Assembly (NCBI GenBank): GCA_016931715.1
Contig: JAFGEF010000123.1
Location: forward strand, 1-63,405
Source of the DNA: Sedimentisphaerales bacterium
GTDB taxonomy: Bacteria > Planctomycetota > Phycisphaerae > Sedimentisphaerales > Anaerobacaceae
Direction of reading: 5' to 3'
DNA: 63,405 bases
The notes under the pieces were generated by a model. The model had not been told where the DNA came from. It made no database searches and worked only from the letters and a program-made list of their open reading frames with translations. The position numbers and the translations under genes were made by a program. Shown one piece after another: positions 16,161-25,279 of the stretch. Numbering within the stretch: the first letter of the stretch is position 1; each line of letters opens with the position of its first letter.

Positions 16161-17369
16161 TTAAACATCTGACATTGTGAAAATCGGAAGGTATAACGCA
16201 ATTACCACCACCGATACAACCGCTCCGACTGTTATAATCATTATAGGTTCAAGCAGGCTCATCATGGTACTAACTAAAGAATCAACTTTTCTTTCATAAT
16301 GCTGGCTCGCTCTTTCGAGCACCGAAGGAAGAGAGCCGCTTTCTTCGCCGACCTGTATCATTTTTACAACCATGTTCGGGAAAAATCCCGCTGACGCCAT
16401 GCTTGATGATATATTTGAACCTCCGACAACATATTCCTTTGTCCGGACAATAGCATTTTTGATAATATCATTATCGGTCATCCCTGTAAGAATAGTGAAA
16501 GCCTCAAGCACTGAAACACCGGAAGTAAGCAAAGTCGCAGTAGTCCTGCAAAACGTAATTATGAAAGCCTGGGAAAATACCTTTCCAAATAAAGGCAATC
16601 TAAGGAGTAACTTGCTGAACATATAGTGACCACTTTTTGTCTTGTTGAGAATGGTTGCGGAAACAATTATCAAAACAACAGCGCCGATAATATAAAACAA
16701 GTTATGTGCCAGCATATCGTAAAACGCCATGAATCCTCGTGTAAATGCAGGCAATTCACCGCCGATTTGCGTAAATATTTTTCTAAATCGGGGGACAATA
16801 AAAGCCATTATGAATATCACTATAATTACGATAAAAGACAAAACAAATATCGGGTAAGCCATTGCACCCTTGACTTTTTTGGCAAGTTTGTCACGATTAT
16901 CGAAATACTGGGCAAGTTTTCCCACGGAGCCTGCGAGATTACCGCCTGTTTCACCGGCAAGAATCATCGCACATGAAAGCTTGTTGAAAACTCTTGGAAA
17001 CTCCGAAATGCACTCTGAAAAAGGCTGGCCTTTTTTCACTTTTTCCGATAACTGGGTAAGAATTTTTTGAAGCTGTGCATTTTCAATATCGTTGCTTACT
17101 ATATCTAAAGAAGTTGTAATCGGGATGCCGCCTTCGAGCATTGTAGTCAATTGCCAGCAAAGCGCTGCCAGGTCTGATGATTTAATTCGTTTGCTTCGAC
17201 TTCTGCTTTTTGATTTTGGAGCTGCACTACCTTCTATTTCTTTAATAGAAACAGGAGTGAATCCCTCACTGCGAAGACGATCGAGTACATCACTTGAGGA
17301 AGCAGCTTCCGTAATGCCTTTTTTTTGCACCCCCTCGACATCTCTGGCAACGTACCCGTAACTTTTCAT
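16161..17369 (-). CDS. pilC: PilC/GspF inner-membrane platform protein
   Basis: The 402-residue protein has an N-terminal soluble part (YGYVARDVEGVQKKGITEAA), then two repeats of the T2SSF domain, each with helical bundles and membrane segments (for example YPIFVLSFIVIIVIFIMAFI and MIITVGAVVSVVVIALYLPI). The signatures AMILAGETGGNLAG and MIQVGEESGSLPSVLERASQ are those of the GspF/PilC family. It is the polytopic base on which the ATPase acts. It lies 35 bases after pilB and 130 bases before the pilin gene. Confidence 0.95.
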   Translation of the reverse strand: MKSYGYVARDVEGVQKKGITEAASSSDVLDRLRSEGFTPVSIKEIEGSAAPKSKSRSRSKRIKSSDLAALCWQLTTMLEGGIPITTSLDIVSNDIENAQLQKILTQLSEKVKKGQPFSECISEFPRVFNKLSCAMILAGETGGNLAGSVGKLAQYFDNRDKLAKKVKGAMAYPIFVLSFIVIIVIFIMAFIVPRFRKIFTQIGGELPAFTRGFMAFYDMLAHNLFYIIGAVVLIIVSATILNKTKSGHYMFSKLLLRLPLFGKVFSQAFIITFCRTTATLLTSGVSVLEAFTILTGMTDNDIIKNAIVRTKEYVVGGSNISSSMASAGFFPNMVVKMIQVGEESGSLPSVLERASQHYERKVDSLVSTMMSLLEPIMIITVGAVVSVVVIALYLPIFTMSDV

Positions 17370-17404
17370 TAGTTAAAACCTTCCCTAAAAAAACGCTTTA
17401 CTTT

Positions 17405-19180
17405 TTAACCTTTTCCTGTAAAGGCAATACTCACAACTTCTTCAGCAGTAGTTAATCCCTGCAAAACTTTAACAGCGCCGCTCTCAAGCAGGCCGCCATA
17501 ACCTTTTTTCCGTGCTGCCGCTCTTATCTGAGATTCGCTTTCACTGTTGATTATTTTCTCACTGATTTCATTATCCACAACCAGGAATTCAAAAATCGGC
17601 AAACGTCCTAAATATCCCGTACCGCCACATGCGGCACAGCCCCGGCCATGATAGAATACTGCATCTTTTGACTGATTTTCATCGAGATGAAGACGCTTTT
17701 TGACTTCATCGTTAAGAGTAACAGGCTCTTTGCAGTGCTCGCATATTCGCCTGACAAGACGCTGGGCAATGATTAAATTAAGTGCAGAAGCCAGCAGATA
17801 TCGCTCGATTCCCATGTGAATCAGCCTGCTTATCGCGCTTGGCGCATCGTTCGTGTGGAATGTGCTCAATACGAGGTGACCTGTCAAAGATGCTTTAATC
17901 GCAATTTCGACCGTCTCCTTGTCACGGATTTCGCCTATTAAAACAATATCCGGGTCCTGCCTTAAAATAGCACGCAGGCATTTTGCAAAATCAAGCTCGA
18001 TTTCCGGCTTCACTTGTATCTGGTTTATACCGGCAAGACGATATTCGACCGGGTCTTCGACTGTTGTGATATTTTTGGTCGGATCTTTGAGATAATTCAG
18101 CGCCGAATACAATGAAGTGCTTTTGCCGCTTCCGGTCGGTCCTGTTACAATAATTATACCATGGGGATGACCAAGCATATCCTTAAACTCAGCAAGATAC
18201 TTTGGCTCGATTCCAAGCTGGTCCAGGTTATGCTTTACCGCTGTCGCATCGAGAATACGCATAACGACCTTTTCGCCGTATATGGTAGGAATTGTCGATA
18301 CACGAACGTCGATAGCTCTGCCGGATATTTTCATTTTAAATCTGCCATCCTGCGGAAGTCTTCGCTCGGCAATATCCATATGCGCAACAATTTTAATTCT
18401 GGCAACTACTGCCGCCTGCATTTTCTTCGGAGGCGGAACCATGTCACGAAGCACACCGTCAATCCTCATACGTATAACTGTCGAGTGTTCCTGCGGCTCA
18501 ATATGAATATCACTGGCTCTGCTCTTTACTGCCTGACTCATCAGCAGGTCAACAAAACGAATCACCGGCGCTTTATTAGCGGATGCTTCTTCGGTCGAAT
18601 CAGGCTCAACAATATCTTCGAGAATTACATCTTCCTGGAGCTTGCTCTCGTCGTTAATTTCTATTTCAACGAGACTGCGAAGCTGCTGCTCTTCTACATC
18701 GGAACCATGATAAATCAGCTCTATTGCACGATGAATTTCCCTTGGCGAGCTGATTGCAGGCTTGATTTGCCGTTTTAACTTGAGAGTGACTGTATCTATT
18801 GCTATAACGTTGAGCGGATCTGCCATCGCAACAACAACTTTATTATTTTCTTCGCCGATAGCAACAAGACAAAAACGCGTGGCTATGCTTTCAGGCAGCA
18901 GCCTGGCGACTTCCATATTTATTGTCTCTGCCACTTTTTTATTATCAAAGCGGACGTATTCCATATCAAAATGCTCAGATAAAGCAGCAGTAATATCCTC
19001 ATCACTGAGCATCTTGAGACGCAGTAAAACTTCGCCGAGCCGACCACCCTGTTCACGCTGCTGATTCAGCACCTGCAACAGTTCGTCGCGGCTCAACAGG
19101 CCTTTGGCTACGAGCAGTTCGCCAAAGAATAAACATTCCTGCGATTCAGGGATTTTGGAGATAGCCTGAACTGATTCCAT
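17405..19180 (-). CDS. pilB: PilB/GspE assembly ATPase with N-terminal MshEN c-di-GMP-binding region
   Basis: The 591-residue hexameric ATPase powers fibre assembly. The N-terminal part shows MshEN-like repeats (about 20-75: GELLVAKGLLSRDELLQVLN, GGRLGEVLLRLKMLSDEDI), a domain that binds c-di-GMP in MshE and some PilB/GspE proteins. The C-terminal core has Walker A IIIVTGPTGSGKST, the Asp box, Walker B DIVLIGEIRDKETVEIA and a His box. A tetracysteine zinc site is present (CEHC ... CAACGGTGY). GGAGG lies upstream of the ATG with a rather long spacer. It is the first gene of the cluster. Confidence 0.95.
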   Translation of the reverse strand: MESVQAISKIPESQECLFFGELLVAKGLLSRDELLQVLNQQREQGGRLGEVLLRLKMLSDEDITAALSEHFDMEYVRFDNKKVAETINMEVARLLPESIATRFCLVAIGEENNKVVVAMADPLNVIAIDTVTLKLKRQIKPAISSPREIHRAIELIYHGSDVEEQQLRSLVEIEINDESKLQEDVILEDIVEPDSTEEASANKAPVIRFVDLLMSQAVKSRASDIHIEPQEHSTVIRMRIDGVLRDMVPPPKKMQAAVVARIKIVAHMDIAERRLPQDGRFKMKISGRAIDVRVSTIPTIYGEKVVMRILDATAVKHNLDQLGIEPKYLAEFKDMLGHPHGIIIVTGPTGSGKSTSLYSALNYLKDPTKNITTVEDPVEYRLAGINQIQVKPEIELDFAKCLRAILRQDPDIVLIGEIRDKETVEIAIKASLTGHLVLSTFHTNDAPSAISRLIHMGIERYLLASALNLIIAQRLVRRICEHCKEPVTLNDEVKKRLHLDENQSKDAVFYHGRGCAACGGTGYLGRLPIFEFLVVDNEISEKIINSESESQIRAAARKKGYGGLLESGAVKVLQGLTTAEEVVSIAFTGKG

Positions 19181-19481
19181 TCGACTATCGTTACCTCCAC
19201 TATAAGTGTTGTTGTTAATTACTCACTTTCTATACAAAATATAAGACAAAAATCCAAAAATCAAAATTTTGCTACATTTTTAATAGAGAAATAAAATATT
19301 TTCTATCCCGCTTTTTTCGGATAAATTGCCAATGAAATTAACTTAAATATCCAGGATTTGTGTTTCGACTTAAAAAGAAGAAATATTATTTTTAAATAGA
19401 CTTCTGTTATAGGACTTCTGTAGCTTAAAAAATTGAGGTACTTATGAAATGTTAAAGCCAGAAAAGGACTTTTAATGCCTT
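19181..19481. other. AT-rich intergenic gap upstream of the pilus cluster
   Basis: About 300 bases with no gene or clear hairpin. It must hold the promoter of the minus-strand pilB cluster and the 3' end of ndk, but no good consensus promoter stands out. Confidence 0.4.
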
Positions 19482-19943
19482 TTAATCATTTACACCGCAG
19501 ATCCAGTGCGCGTTGGTCAGGTCATAATTGACAAGTTCGTCAGGTTTGAAAAAAAATCTGATTTCCCTCGCCGCCGATTCCGGACTGTCTGAGCCATGGA
19601 CGAGATTGAACCTTTTACCACAACTGAAATCTCCACGTATAGTTCCCGTTTCTGCATTGCAGCCAAAAGTGGCTCCCATCATTTTCCGGAAAATCTCGAT
19701 TATTCCATCTGCCTCCCATACCATAACCAAAGAAGGCGATGAGGAAATAAACTTTACCAGGCCATTCAGAAAAGGTTTGCCGTGATGAACAGAATAAAGC
19801 TCATTTGCCAATTCAACAGTGATATGCAGAAACTTTGCTCCGACGAGCTTGAATCCCCGCCTTTCGAGACGTGAAATAATTTGTCCGGCAACCTGCCTTT
19901 GTATGCCGTCCGGCTTGATAATTATTAATGTACGTTCAGCCAT
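19482..19943 (-). CDS. ndk: Nucleoside diphosphate kinase
   Basis: The 153-residue enzyme moves phosphate from ATP to other (d)NDPs through a phosphohistidine. It begins ERTLIIIKPDGIQRQVAGQI and carries the active-site block NLVHGSDSPESAAREI with the catalytic His. Other conserved parts (HHGKPFLNGLVKF, GATFGCNAETGTIRGDF) are present. It is slightly longer than the usual 140-150 residues. No clear operon partner: the next gene (ompA-like) ends 112 bases upstream on the same strand. Confidence 0.95.
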   Translation of the reverse strand: MAERTLIIIKPDGIQRQVAGQIISRLERRGFKLVGAKFLHITVELANELYSVHHGKPFLNGLVKFISSSPSLVMVWEADGIIEIFRKMMGATFGCNAETGTIRGDFSCGKRFNLVHGSDSPESAAREIRFFFKPDELVNYDLTNAHWICGVND

Positions 19944-20055
19944 CTATTCGTTATACGCTGCTCCGAAGCCGATATTTTATTCTTTTATTTATAACAGAAC
20001 AACTTTTATATCTCAATATTCTGTTTTCTGTGTCCTGTGTTCTGTATTCTAATTA

Positions 20056-20835
20056 TTATGCGCCTTTGGCCACAATGTAAATTTCAACGCGCCTGTTTTG
20101 TTCTGCACCGCCTTTGTTTGGAGCATTTCCCACTACCGGACGGTATTCTCCAAAACCTCGCACGCTCAATCGTTTCGGATCTACACTGTTTGCTTCCATA
20201 ATCTTTTCAACAGAAATGGCTCTATGAACAGACAAATGCCAGTTTGATGGATGATTTTTGAGTGTATCCGGTTTCTGAATCGGAATATCATCTGTATGAC
20301 CGGCGACAACGATATCAAAATCCAAAGCTTCCCTGGCATTCAATATTCCGCAGAGTGATTTAACAGCCGCTGAAGCGGACGATGCAACTTCATCGCTGCC
20401 TTTATTGAACAGCAAATCACTGCTGAATTTCACGATACCTTTTTGGGCATCATATGTAACCATACCAGGATTTGCTTTTGCGAATTCCTCTAACAGATTG
20501 CTCAGTTCAGGCGGTAAAACAGGTCCGCCTTTCAAAATCTGCTCTTTTAAATCTGCAATAATTTTATCTTTATCAGCAAGAGTTTTCTCTAATGCAGCAA
20601 TATCCTGTTGCAGCTTTTCCAAATCAATATCGCTTCTTCCGGTAAGAGCATCAAGCTTACGCTGTAACTGGTCTCGTTCAATTTTAGCAGCAGCCAATTC
20701 CGCTGAAAGTGCGTTTATTCGATCTTGCTGTTTCTGGTTTGCAATACGCAATTGCTGTAATTCATTACTACAGCCGTTGACAAAGAAAAATAAAACACCT
20801 GAGAGAATTATTGCTGAAAGTTTCGCAGTACGCAT
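20056..20835 (-). CDS. OmpA/Pal-like peptidoglycan-binding lipoprotein
   Basis: The 259-residue protein has a lipoprotein signal with a lipobox ending FFVNGC (Cys about 22), a coiled coil of about 70 residues (QRINALSAELAAAKIERDQL), a linker, and a C-terminal OmpA domain with VAGHTDDIPIQ, LSVHRAISVEKIM, LSVRGFGEYRPVVGNA and NRRVEIYIV, the residues that hold diaminopimelate. This is typical of a cell-envelope anchor tying the outer membrane to the wall, in Pal- or MotB-like style. AAAGGA precedes the ATG. It is divergent from ispH across a 349-base gap. Confidence 0.9.
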   Translation of the reverse strand: MRTAKLSAIILSGVLFFFVNGCSNELQQLRIANQKQQDRINALSAELAAAKIERDQLQRKLDALTGRSDIDLEKLQQDIAALEKTLADKDKIIADLKEQILKGGPVLPPELSNLLEEFAKANPGMVTYDAQKGIVKFSSDLLFNKGSDEVASSASAAVKSLCGILNAREALDFDIVVAGHTDDIPIQKPDTLKNHPSNWHLSVHRAISVEKIMEANSVDPKRLSVRGFGEYRPVVGNAPNKGGAEQNRRVEIYIVAKGA

Positions 20836-21184
20836 CGTTCAATCCTTTCCAAATGAACTACGATAAGTTCCTTAACCTGTCATTATTACAAAGCATTCTT
20901 TAGAGATGATTACGGCATCCTGAGTCTGCCTGCTTCACTCTTATCGAGTAAATAAAACTGATTTATGTTTATCCGTCAAGAACAAACTTTAAAATATTAT
21001 TTGCTTTATTCATTTTATTGTCCGGGAAGTTTATTTTTATGGAATAAAACATAATTTTCATTTAAAATTCATTACCTTCCAGCTTGATATATTACTTTCT
21101 ATTCCTTTATTTTCTGGTACAATATTTTTATGATTTTTTAGTTTTATTAACTTTTAATTTTTTCTCAAACTGAATTGCCCGATT
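20836..21184. other. Divergent intergenic region between the OmpA-like gene and ispH
   Basis: No gene. It must hold divergent promoters. On the plus strand TACAAT at 21118-21123 is a fair -10 box for ispH, but no matching -35 box is seen. Confidence 0.4.
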
Positions 21185-22045
21185 ATGAAAGTCTTAATAG
21201 CTCAAAAATGCGGCTTTTGCCACGGCGTCAGAAACGCTATCAGGGTGGCAAATCAGACTCTGGAATACGAAAGTGATGTTTACTGCCTTGGTCCTATTAT
21301 TCACAACAAAGACATGGTAGATCAGCTTTCCAAAAACGGGCTGAAAACTGTTTCCTCTACTGATGAAATACTGTCCGGAACAGTACTGATACGTTCTCAC
21401 GGAGCCGCACCGGTGCAAATAACAAAATTGAAAGAAAAAGGCTTGAATATAGTCGATGCAACCTGCGTTTTGGTCAAGAGAGTACAGCACATAGCCAGTG
21501 AATTCGAGAGAGAAGGTTATAAAGTAGTAATTATAGGAGAAGAAGACCATCCCGAGGTGCAGGCAGTAGTAGGCTGCGCCAAAGATGTGATTGTAATTAC
21601 TGATGAATCAGACATTTACAAACTTCCCCAGCATACAAAACTCGGGATTGTCTGCCAGACTACTCAAAGCCCGGAACATTTCGGAAAAATGCTCGGTGCA
21701 ATCGGACAGTGCAATTTCAGCGAATTGAAGGTAATAAATACCCTGTGCAACGAAGCCATAAAAAGGCAGGAATCAGCCGTACAGCTATGCAAACAGGTGG
21801 ATATTATGTTCGTTCTCGGCGGGCTGGAAAGCGCAAATACAAAAAGACTGGCTGAATTGTGCAAAACTGTCAATAAACAAACATATCACTTGCAGAATTG
21901 GAAAGAATTGGATCAAAACCTGCTTTCAGGCAAAAAAACCGCTGGCGTTACCGCTGGAGCATCAACTCCTGACTGGATAATTGAAGAATTTGTGAAAAAC
22001 CTCGAAAATATTGAAAAAAATAGCATCAAGGCACAGTATAAGTAA
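21185..22045 (+). CDS. ispH: 4-hydroxy-3-methylbut-2-enyl diphosphate reductase
   Basis: The 286-residue iron-sulfur enzyme performs the last step of the MEP pathway, making IPP and DMAPP. The three cluster cysteines are seen at Cys12 (CGFCHGV), Cys94 (DATCVLV) and Cys188 (NTLCNEA). Other conserved substrate residues are in LGPIIHNKDMVD, IRSHGAAP, EEDHPEVQAV and the ESANT block. Length is close to the usual 300. The ATG at 21185 has little Shine-Dalgarno sequence. A terminator follows at 22131. Confidence 0.95.
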   Translation: MKVLIAQKCGFCHGVRNAIRVANQTLEYESDVYCLGPIIHNKDMVDQLSKNGLKTVSSTDEILSGTVLIRSHGAAPVQITKLKEKGLNIVDATCVLVKRVQHIASEFEREGYKVVIIGEEDHPEVQAVVGCAKDVIVITDESDIYKLPQHTKLGIVCQTTQSPEHFGKMLGAIGQCNFSELKVINTLCNEAIKRQESAVQLCKQVDIMFVLGGLESANTKRLAELCKTVNKQTYHLQNWKELDQNLLSGKKTAGVTAGASTPDWIIEEFVKNLENIEKNSIKAQYK

Positions 22046-22130
22046 TTTTGTTAAAGAACTGCTTGAAATTGTTCAGGAAATATGATAAAAATACTATTTT
22101 TAAAATAAAGATTATATTAAATTTTATTTG

Positions 22131-22159
22131 CATTTGCTGCGTGGGCAAATGTGTTTTTT
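22131..22159 (+). terminator. Intrinsic terminator after ispH
   Basis: CATTTGC and GCAAATG form a 7-bp stem around a seven-base loop, followed by TGTTTTTT. It lies about 85 bases after the ispH stop and before rpsA. Confidence 0.75.
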
Positions 22160-22274
22160 AACTATTAACAGGAACAATGTAAAATTTTATGCTTTGTCGC
22201 ATAATGCCGTGTCGGCGTAAATGTGGGGCGCAGACAAGCAAGAAATTACAGACTCCACAAAGGAAAACAATTGT

Positions 22275-24134
22275 ATGGTAGATTTGAACATTATTAACAA
22301 ATTAGGGCTGTCGCATGAAAAACTTGATGAGCAAGTCAACGAGATGTTCGGCGAACAGGAACAGAAATATTTAGAAGATGCTCTGCAAACAAAAGTTGAT
22401 TCGCGACTGCCGGGGGCAATTCTCAAGGGAACAATCGTATCACAAATCGGCAACGACGTTATCGTTGAAGTCGGCCTCAAAAGCGAGGGTATTGTCGATT
22501 CGAGCGATTTTGACAGTCCGGATGAAATAGTGCCGGGCAAGGAAATTGAAGTCCTTCTCGAGGACACAGATTCTGAAAGCGGCCTGGTTCTTTTGAACAA
22601 ACGCAAGGCTGACGTTATAAAGGGATGGGAAAACATTCTTGAAACGAAAAAGGAAGGTGATGTAGTAGAAGGAAAGGTTATTAGGCGAATCAAAGGAGGC
22701 CTGCTCGTGGATATAGGCGTGCCTGTCTTCTTGCCTGCATCACAGGTAGATATAAGAAAACCAGGCGATATCAGCAGGTTTATCGGTAAATCCGTGGACT
22801 GCAAAATCCTCAAGATTGACGAGGAAGGACGAAATATCGTCATATCAAGACGTAAATTAATTGAAGAAGAACGAAAGAGCAGCAAAGAAAAGATTCTATC
22901 TGAAATCGAAGTTGGACAGCACAGAAAAGGTATCGTAAAAAATATCGCGGACTTCGGCGTATTTGTGGATTTGGGAGGCCTCGACGGGCTGCTCCATATC
23001 TCCGATTTGAGCTGGGGCAGAATTTCACATCCTTCAGAAGTAGTTCAACTCGACCAGGAAATAGAATGTGTCGTCGTTGCTGTAGATAAAGAGCATGAGA
23101 AAATCTCACTGGGTCTCAAACAAAAGACATCAAGCCCGTGGGACGACGTAGAACATCGTTATCCAGTCGGAGCCAAGGTAAAGGGCAAAGTCGTCAATGT
23201 CATGAGCTACGGCGTATTTGTAAGGCTCGAAGATGGAATCGAAGGTCTGGTTCATATCAGCGAAATGAGCTGGACAAAGCGTCTTGCTCATCCTAATGAA
23301 TTGGTTAATCTCGGTGACGAAATTGATGTAATAGTTCTCAACGTTGACAAATCAAAACAGGAAATTTCATTAGGACTAAAACAAACCCAGACAAATCCAT
23401 GGGCTATAGCGTCCCAGAAATACCCCGTTGGAGCAATTGTTACCGCCACAGTACGAAGTTTGACAAATTTCGGAGCGTTTGTAGAAATTGAGCCTGGTAT
23501 CGATGGTATGATACATATTTCAGACCTTAGCTGGACAAGAAAACACAGCCATCCGGGCGAAGCTCTCCAGAAAAATCAGGAAGTAAAATGCATTGTTCTC
23601 GAAGTCAACGAAGAAAAGCGTCGAATTTCGCTTGGAATTAAGCAAATTACCGAAGATCCATGGATTAGAGCTATACCGGAAAAGTATATACCTGGCCATA
23701 TTATTAAAGGAAAAGTGGCAAAATTAACGAATTTCGGTGCATTTGTTGAGCTTGAGTCTGAACTGGAAGGTCTTCTGCATATCTCTGAGCTTGCCGACCA
23801 TAAAGTCGATAAGCCGCAGGATGTTGTAAAAGTAGGCGACGATGTTGAAGTAAAGATTCTGAAAGTTGATACTGATTCACGAAAAATCGGCTTGAGCCTG
23901 AGAAGAGTACAATGGGCTGCCGAAGAAGAAACTTCAGAAGAACCGGCTTCTAAAAAACACATACCAGAAGGTCCGGAAAAAGTACTCTCAGATGACGCTG
24001 TTGAGAAAATCAGAAAATCAAAACAGAAAAGCGATGCTGAAAAGAGCAAAGCTTCAGATTCTCAGAATCAGCAGGCCGCCAATCAAAGCGAAGAAAATCC
24101 GGATTTGAAAATAACTGGGGATACAGTTTTATAA
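22275..24134 (+). CDS. rpsA: 30S ribosomal protein S1
   Basis: The protein has six S1 OB-fold repeats, seen from the repeating KGTIV, VEGKVI, RKGIVKNIADFGVFV, VKGKVVNVMSYGVFV, VTATVRSLTNFGAFV and IKGKVAKLTNFGAFV starts with LLHISDLSW-type ends. S1 delivers mRNA to the 30S subunit, which matters most for leaders with weak Shine-Dalgarno sites. The ATG at 22275 is preceded by AAAGGA; an ATG at 22221 in the same frame lacks one. The C-terminal tail (about 560-619) is highly charged and low in complexity (KKHIPEGPEKV, KSKQKSDAEKSKAS), a common variable end. Confidence 0.95.
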   Translation: MVDLNIINKLGLSHEKLDEQVNEMFGEQEQKYLEDALQTKVDSRLPGAILKGTIVSQIGNDVIVEVGLKSEGIVDSSDFDSPDEIVPGKEIEVLLEDTDSESGLVLLNKRKADVIKGWENILETKKEGDVVEGKVIRRIKGGLLVDIGVPVFLPASQVDIRKPGDISRFIGKSVDCKILKIDEEGRNIVISRRKLIEEERKSSKEKILSEIEVGQHRKGIVKNIADFGVFVDLGGLDGLLHISDLSWGRISHPSEVVQLDQEIECVVVAVDKEHEKISLGLKQKTSSPWDDVEHRYPVGAKVKGKVVNVMSYGVFVRLEDGIEGLVHISEMSWTKRLAHPNELVNLGDEIDVIVLNVDKSKQEISLGLKQTQTNPWAIASQKYPVGAIVTATVRSLTNFGAFVEIEPGIDGMIHISDLSWTRKHSHPGEALQKNQEVKCIVLEVNEEKRRISLGIKQITEDPWIRAIPEKYIPGHIIKGKVAKLTNFGAFVELESELEGLLHISELADHKVDKPQDVVKVGDDVEVKILKVDTDSRKIGLSLRRVQWAAEEETSEEPASKKHIPEGPEKVLSDDAVEKIRKSKQKSDAEKSKASDSQNQQAANQSEENPDLKITGDTVL

Positions 24135-24170
24135 TAAAACGCCGTAAACCTTACATTTAAATCATATCCA

Positions 24171-24214
24171 AAATGTGTAACTGCTTTCATAAACGGCAGT
24201 TACACATTTTTTTG
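24171..24214 (+). terminator. Intrinsic terminator of rpsA
   Basis: AAATGTGTAACTGC and GCAGTTACACATTT form a 14-bp perfect stem with a short loop, followed by a T run. It begins 37 bases after the rpsA stop. Confidence 0.92.
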
Positions 24215-24244
24215 GGAATACATACTCGAAAAAACATTTTTTTC

Positions 24245-24274
24245 TTGACATTAATATAGGAAATATAGTACAAA
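24245..24274 (+). promoter_or_regulatory. Putative promoter of a small RNA
   Basis: A perfect TTGACA at 24245-24250, then 18 bases, then TACAAA (four of six matches to the -10 consensus). It follows directly after the rpsA terminator and points into a structured stretch with no plus-strand gene. Confidence 0.45.
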
Positions 24275-24282
24275 TAGATAAG

Positions 24283-24490
24283 TGCATTCGAAAGATCTGT
24301 TAGTATTCAATCTTTCGAGATTTTAGAAAATCCATAAGTTCCTGGGCAAACACCTGACGTAAGGTGAAGGACAGATCTGGATTGGGGAATTATTATAATC
24401 TCGATTGACTGATAATCACAGATTACAGTTTGCAGATTAAATTACTCTAAGATGTTTTTTTAAAAAAGATTGCCAGAGTAATTTTTATTA
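24283..24490 (+). ncRNA. Candidate structured noncoding RNA, unclassified
   Basis: No reading frame is present. A hairpin TCGAAAGAT / ATCTTTCGA (24288-24318) is followed by a longer interrupted hairpin: AATCCA (24329-24334) pairs with TGGATT (24378-24383), GT-CCT with AGGAC, and CACCT (24351) with AGGTG (24362). AGATCTGT (24293-24300) can instead pair with ACAGATCT (24371-24378), which excludes both stems. At the 3' end ATTACTCT and AGAGTAAT (24441-24482) enclose a T7/A6 stem followed by TTTTTATT, like a terminator. Together with the promoter this suggests a free RNA of about 200 bases, or an orphan riboswitch. It matches no RNA family I recognise. Confidence 0.35.
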
Positions 24491-24619
24491 CGGGCAGAGA
24501 GCCTGGTGTAGAGATTGTGTATCTTTAATTAACAAGAGTTTTACAAAAGTTCAATTATTAAGATACCCAGATGCAAACGAACATCCATTTTGTAATTCAT
24601 GATGGAATTTCATCACATA
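24491..24619 (-). terminator. Hairpin after the PilZ-like gene
   Basis: GTATCTTTAATT and AATTATTAAGATAC (24519-24565) are complementary with a small bulge. It lies about 55 bases beyond the stop codon of the minus-strand PilZ-like gene and could end its transcript, although no clear T run follows. Confidence 0.35.
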
Positions 24620-24985
24620 TTACAAAGCAGCTAACTGAGCTTCGATTTGTTCACCGGGTTTAAAGGGAAGGGGATTCCCGAACTGGATTGCTATGCGCCT
24701 CATAAAGGGATTTATCTGCTCAATTCTGCAGACGTGTCCCGATCGAGTGAAATCAGCTATGTCGAAAGAATCATCACAGCCGTATTTAGGAACGCTAAAA
24801 CGAGTCGTGATGTGCTGGCCAAGATAAGGACAATCCTGATCTGCATAGCAGTTGAATGACGCACCCTTACTGGATACATCAACCATTTGTCCTTGAGTGA
24901 GTGAATAATCCGGATTTTCCGCAAACCAGATAGGCCAGTAGTAACGTAATCTTTGTTCTGTTCTTCGTTCGTTATAGTTTTCCAT
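24620..24985 (-). CDS. PilZ-like domain protein, 121 aa
   Basis: The 121-residue protein begins ENYNERRTEQRLRYYWPIWF and continues with MVDVSSKGASFNCYAD, matching the PilZ pattern of an Arg-rich start (RxxxR), a short strand and the D-x-S-x-x-G motif. A second half of beta strands ending IAIQFGNPLPF completes the barrel. PilZ domains bind c-di-GMP and act as simple effectors. No extra domain is fused, and its partner is unknown. It stands alone, converging on rpsA and the candidate RNA. Confidence 0.75.
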   Translation of the reverse strand: MENYNERRTEQRLRYYWPIWFAENPDYSLTQGQMVDVSSKGASFNCYADQDCPYLGQHITTRFSVPKYGCDDSFDIADFTRSGHVCRIEQINPFMRRIAIQFGNPLPFKPGEQIEAQLAAL

Positions 24986-25220
24986 TTTTATGCCTCAAAA
25001 TCACCTGATCTGTATTTTCTTTATGGTAAGGGAATCGACAATAAAAGTGAGGCACTTTACGAGCAGCAGCCGGGAAAATCATAACATAAGGCATTAAAAA
25101 GAAGGATTATAGTGTTAAAGATTATAGTGTTTAAGACTTTTTTGCGGCTTAATATATGATAATTTTTTTTTCGTTTTATTTTTAAGTCCGAATATTCATA
25201 TAATTTTTTAAAAGACCAAT

Positions 25221-25253
25221 GAAAAAAGGACGCTTTTTGAAAAAACGCCCTTT
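25221..25253 (-). terminator. Intrinsic terminator after the OFA transporter
   Basis: On the minus strand AAAGGGCG and CGTCCTTT form an 8-bp stem with one G-T pair, and T residues follow. It begins about 27 bases after the transporter stop codon. Confidence 0.7.
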
Positions 25254-25279
25254 AAATCGTTTGAGAAGTTTTATTAAGC

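Noticed and set aside
18161..18778. A 205-codon plus-strand frame opposite pilB
   Set aside because: Antisense to a conserved ATPase and without domain features.
24288..24383. c-di-GMP-I riboswitch, because of GGGCAAA and the nearby PilZ gene
   Set aside because: The second conserved block (GACGCAAAGC), the GNRA tetraloop and the closing helix of that family are missing, and no plus-strand gene follows.
24351..24383. Glycine riboswitch, because of AAGGACAGATC
   Set aside because: The other conserved glycine-motif helices and the downstream gcv or transport gene are missing.
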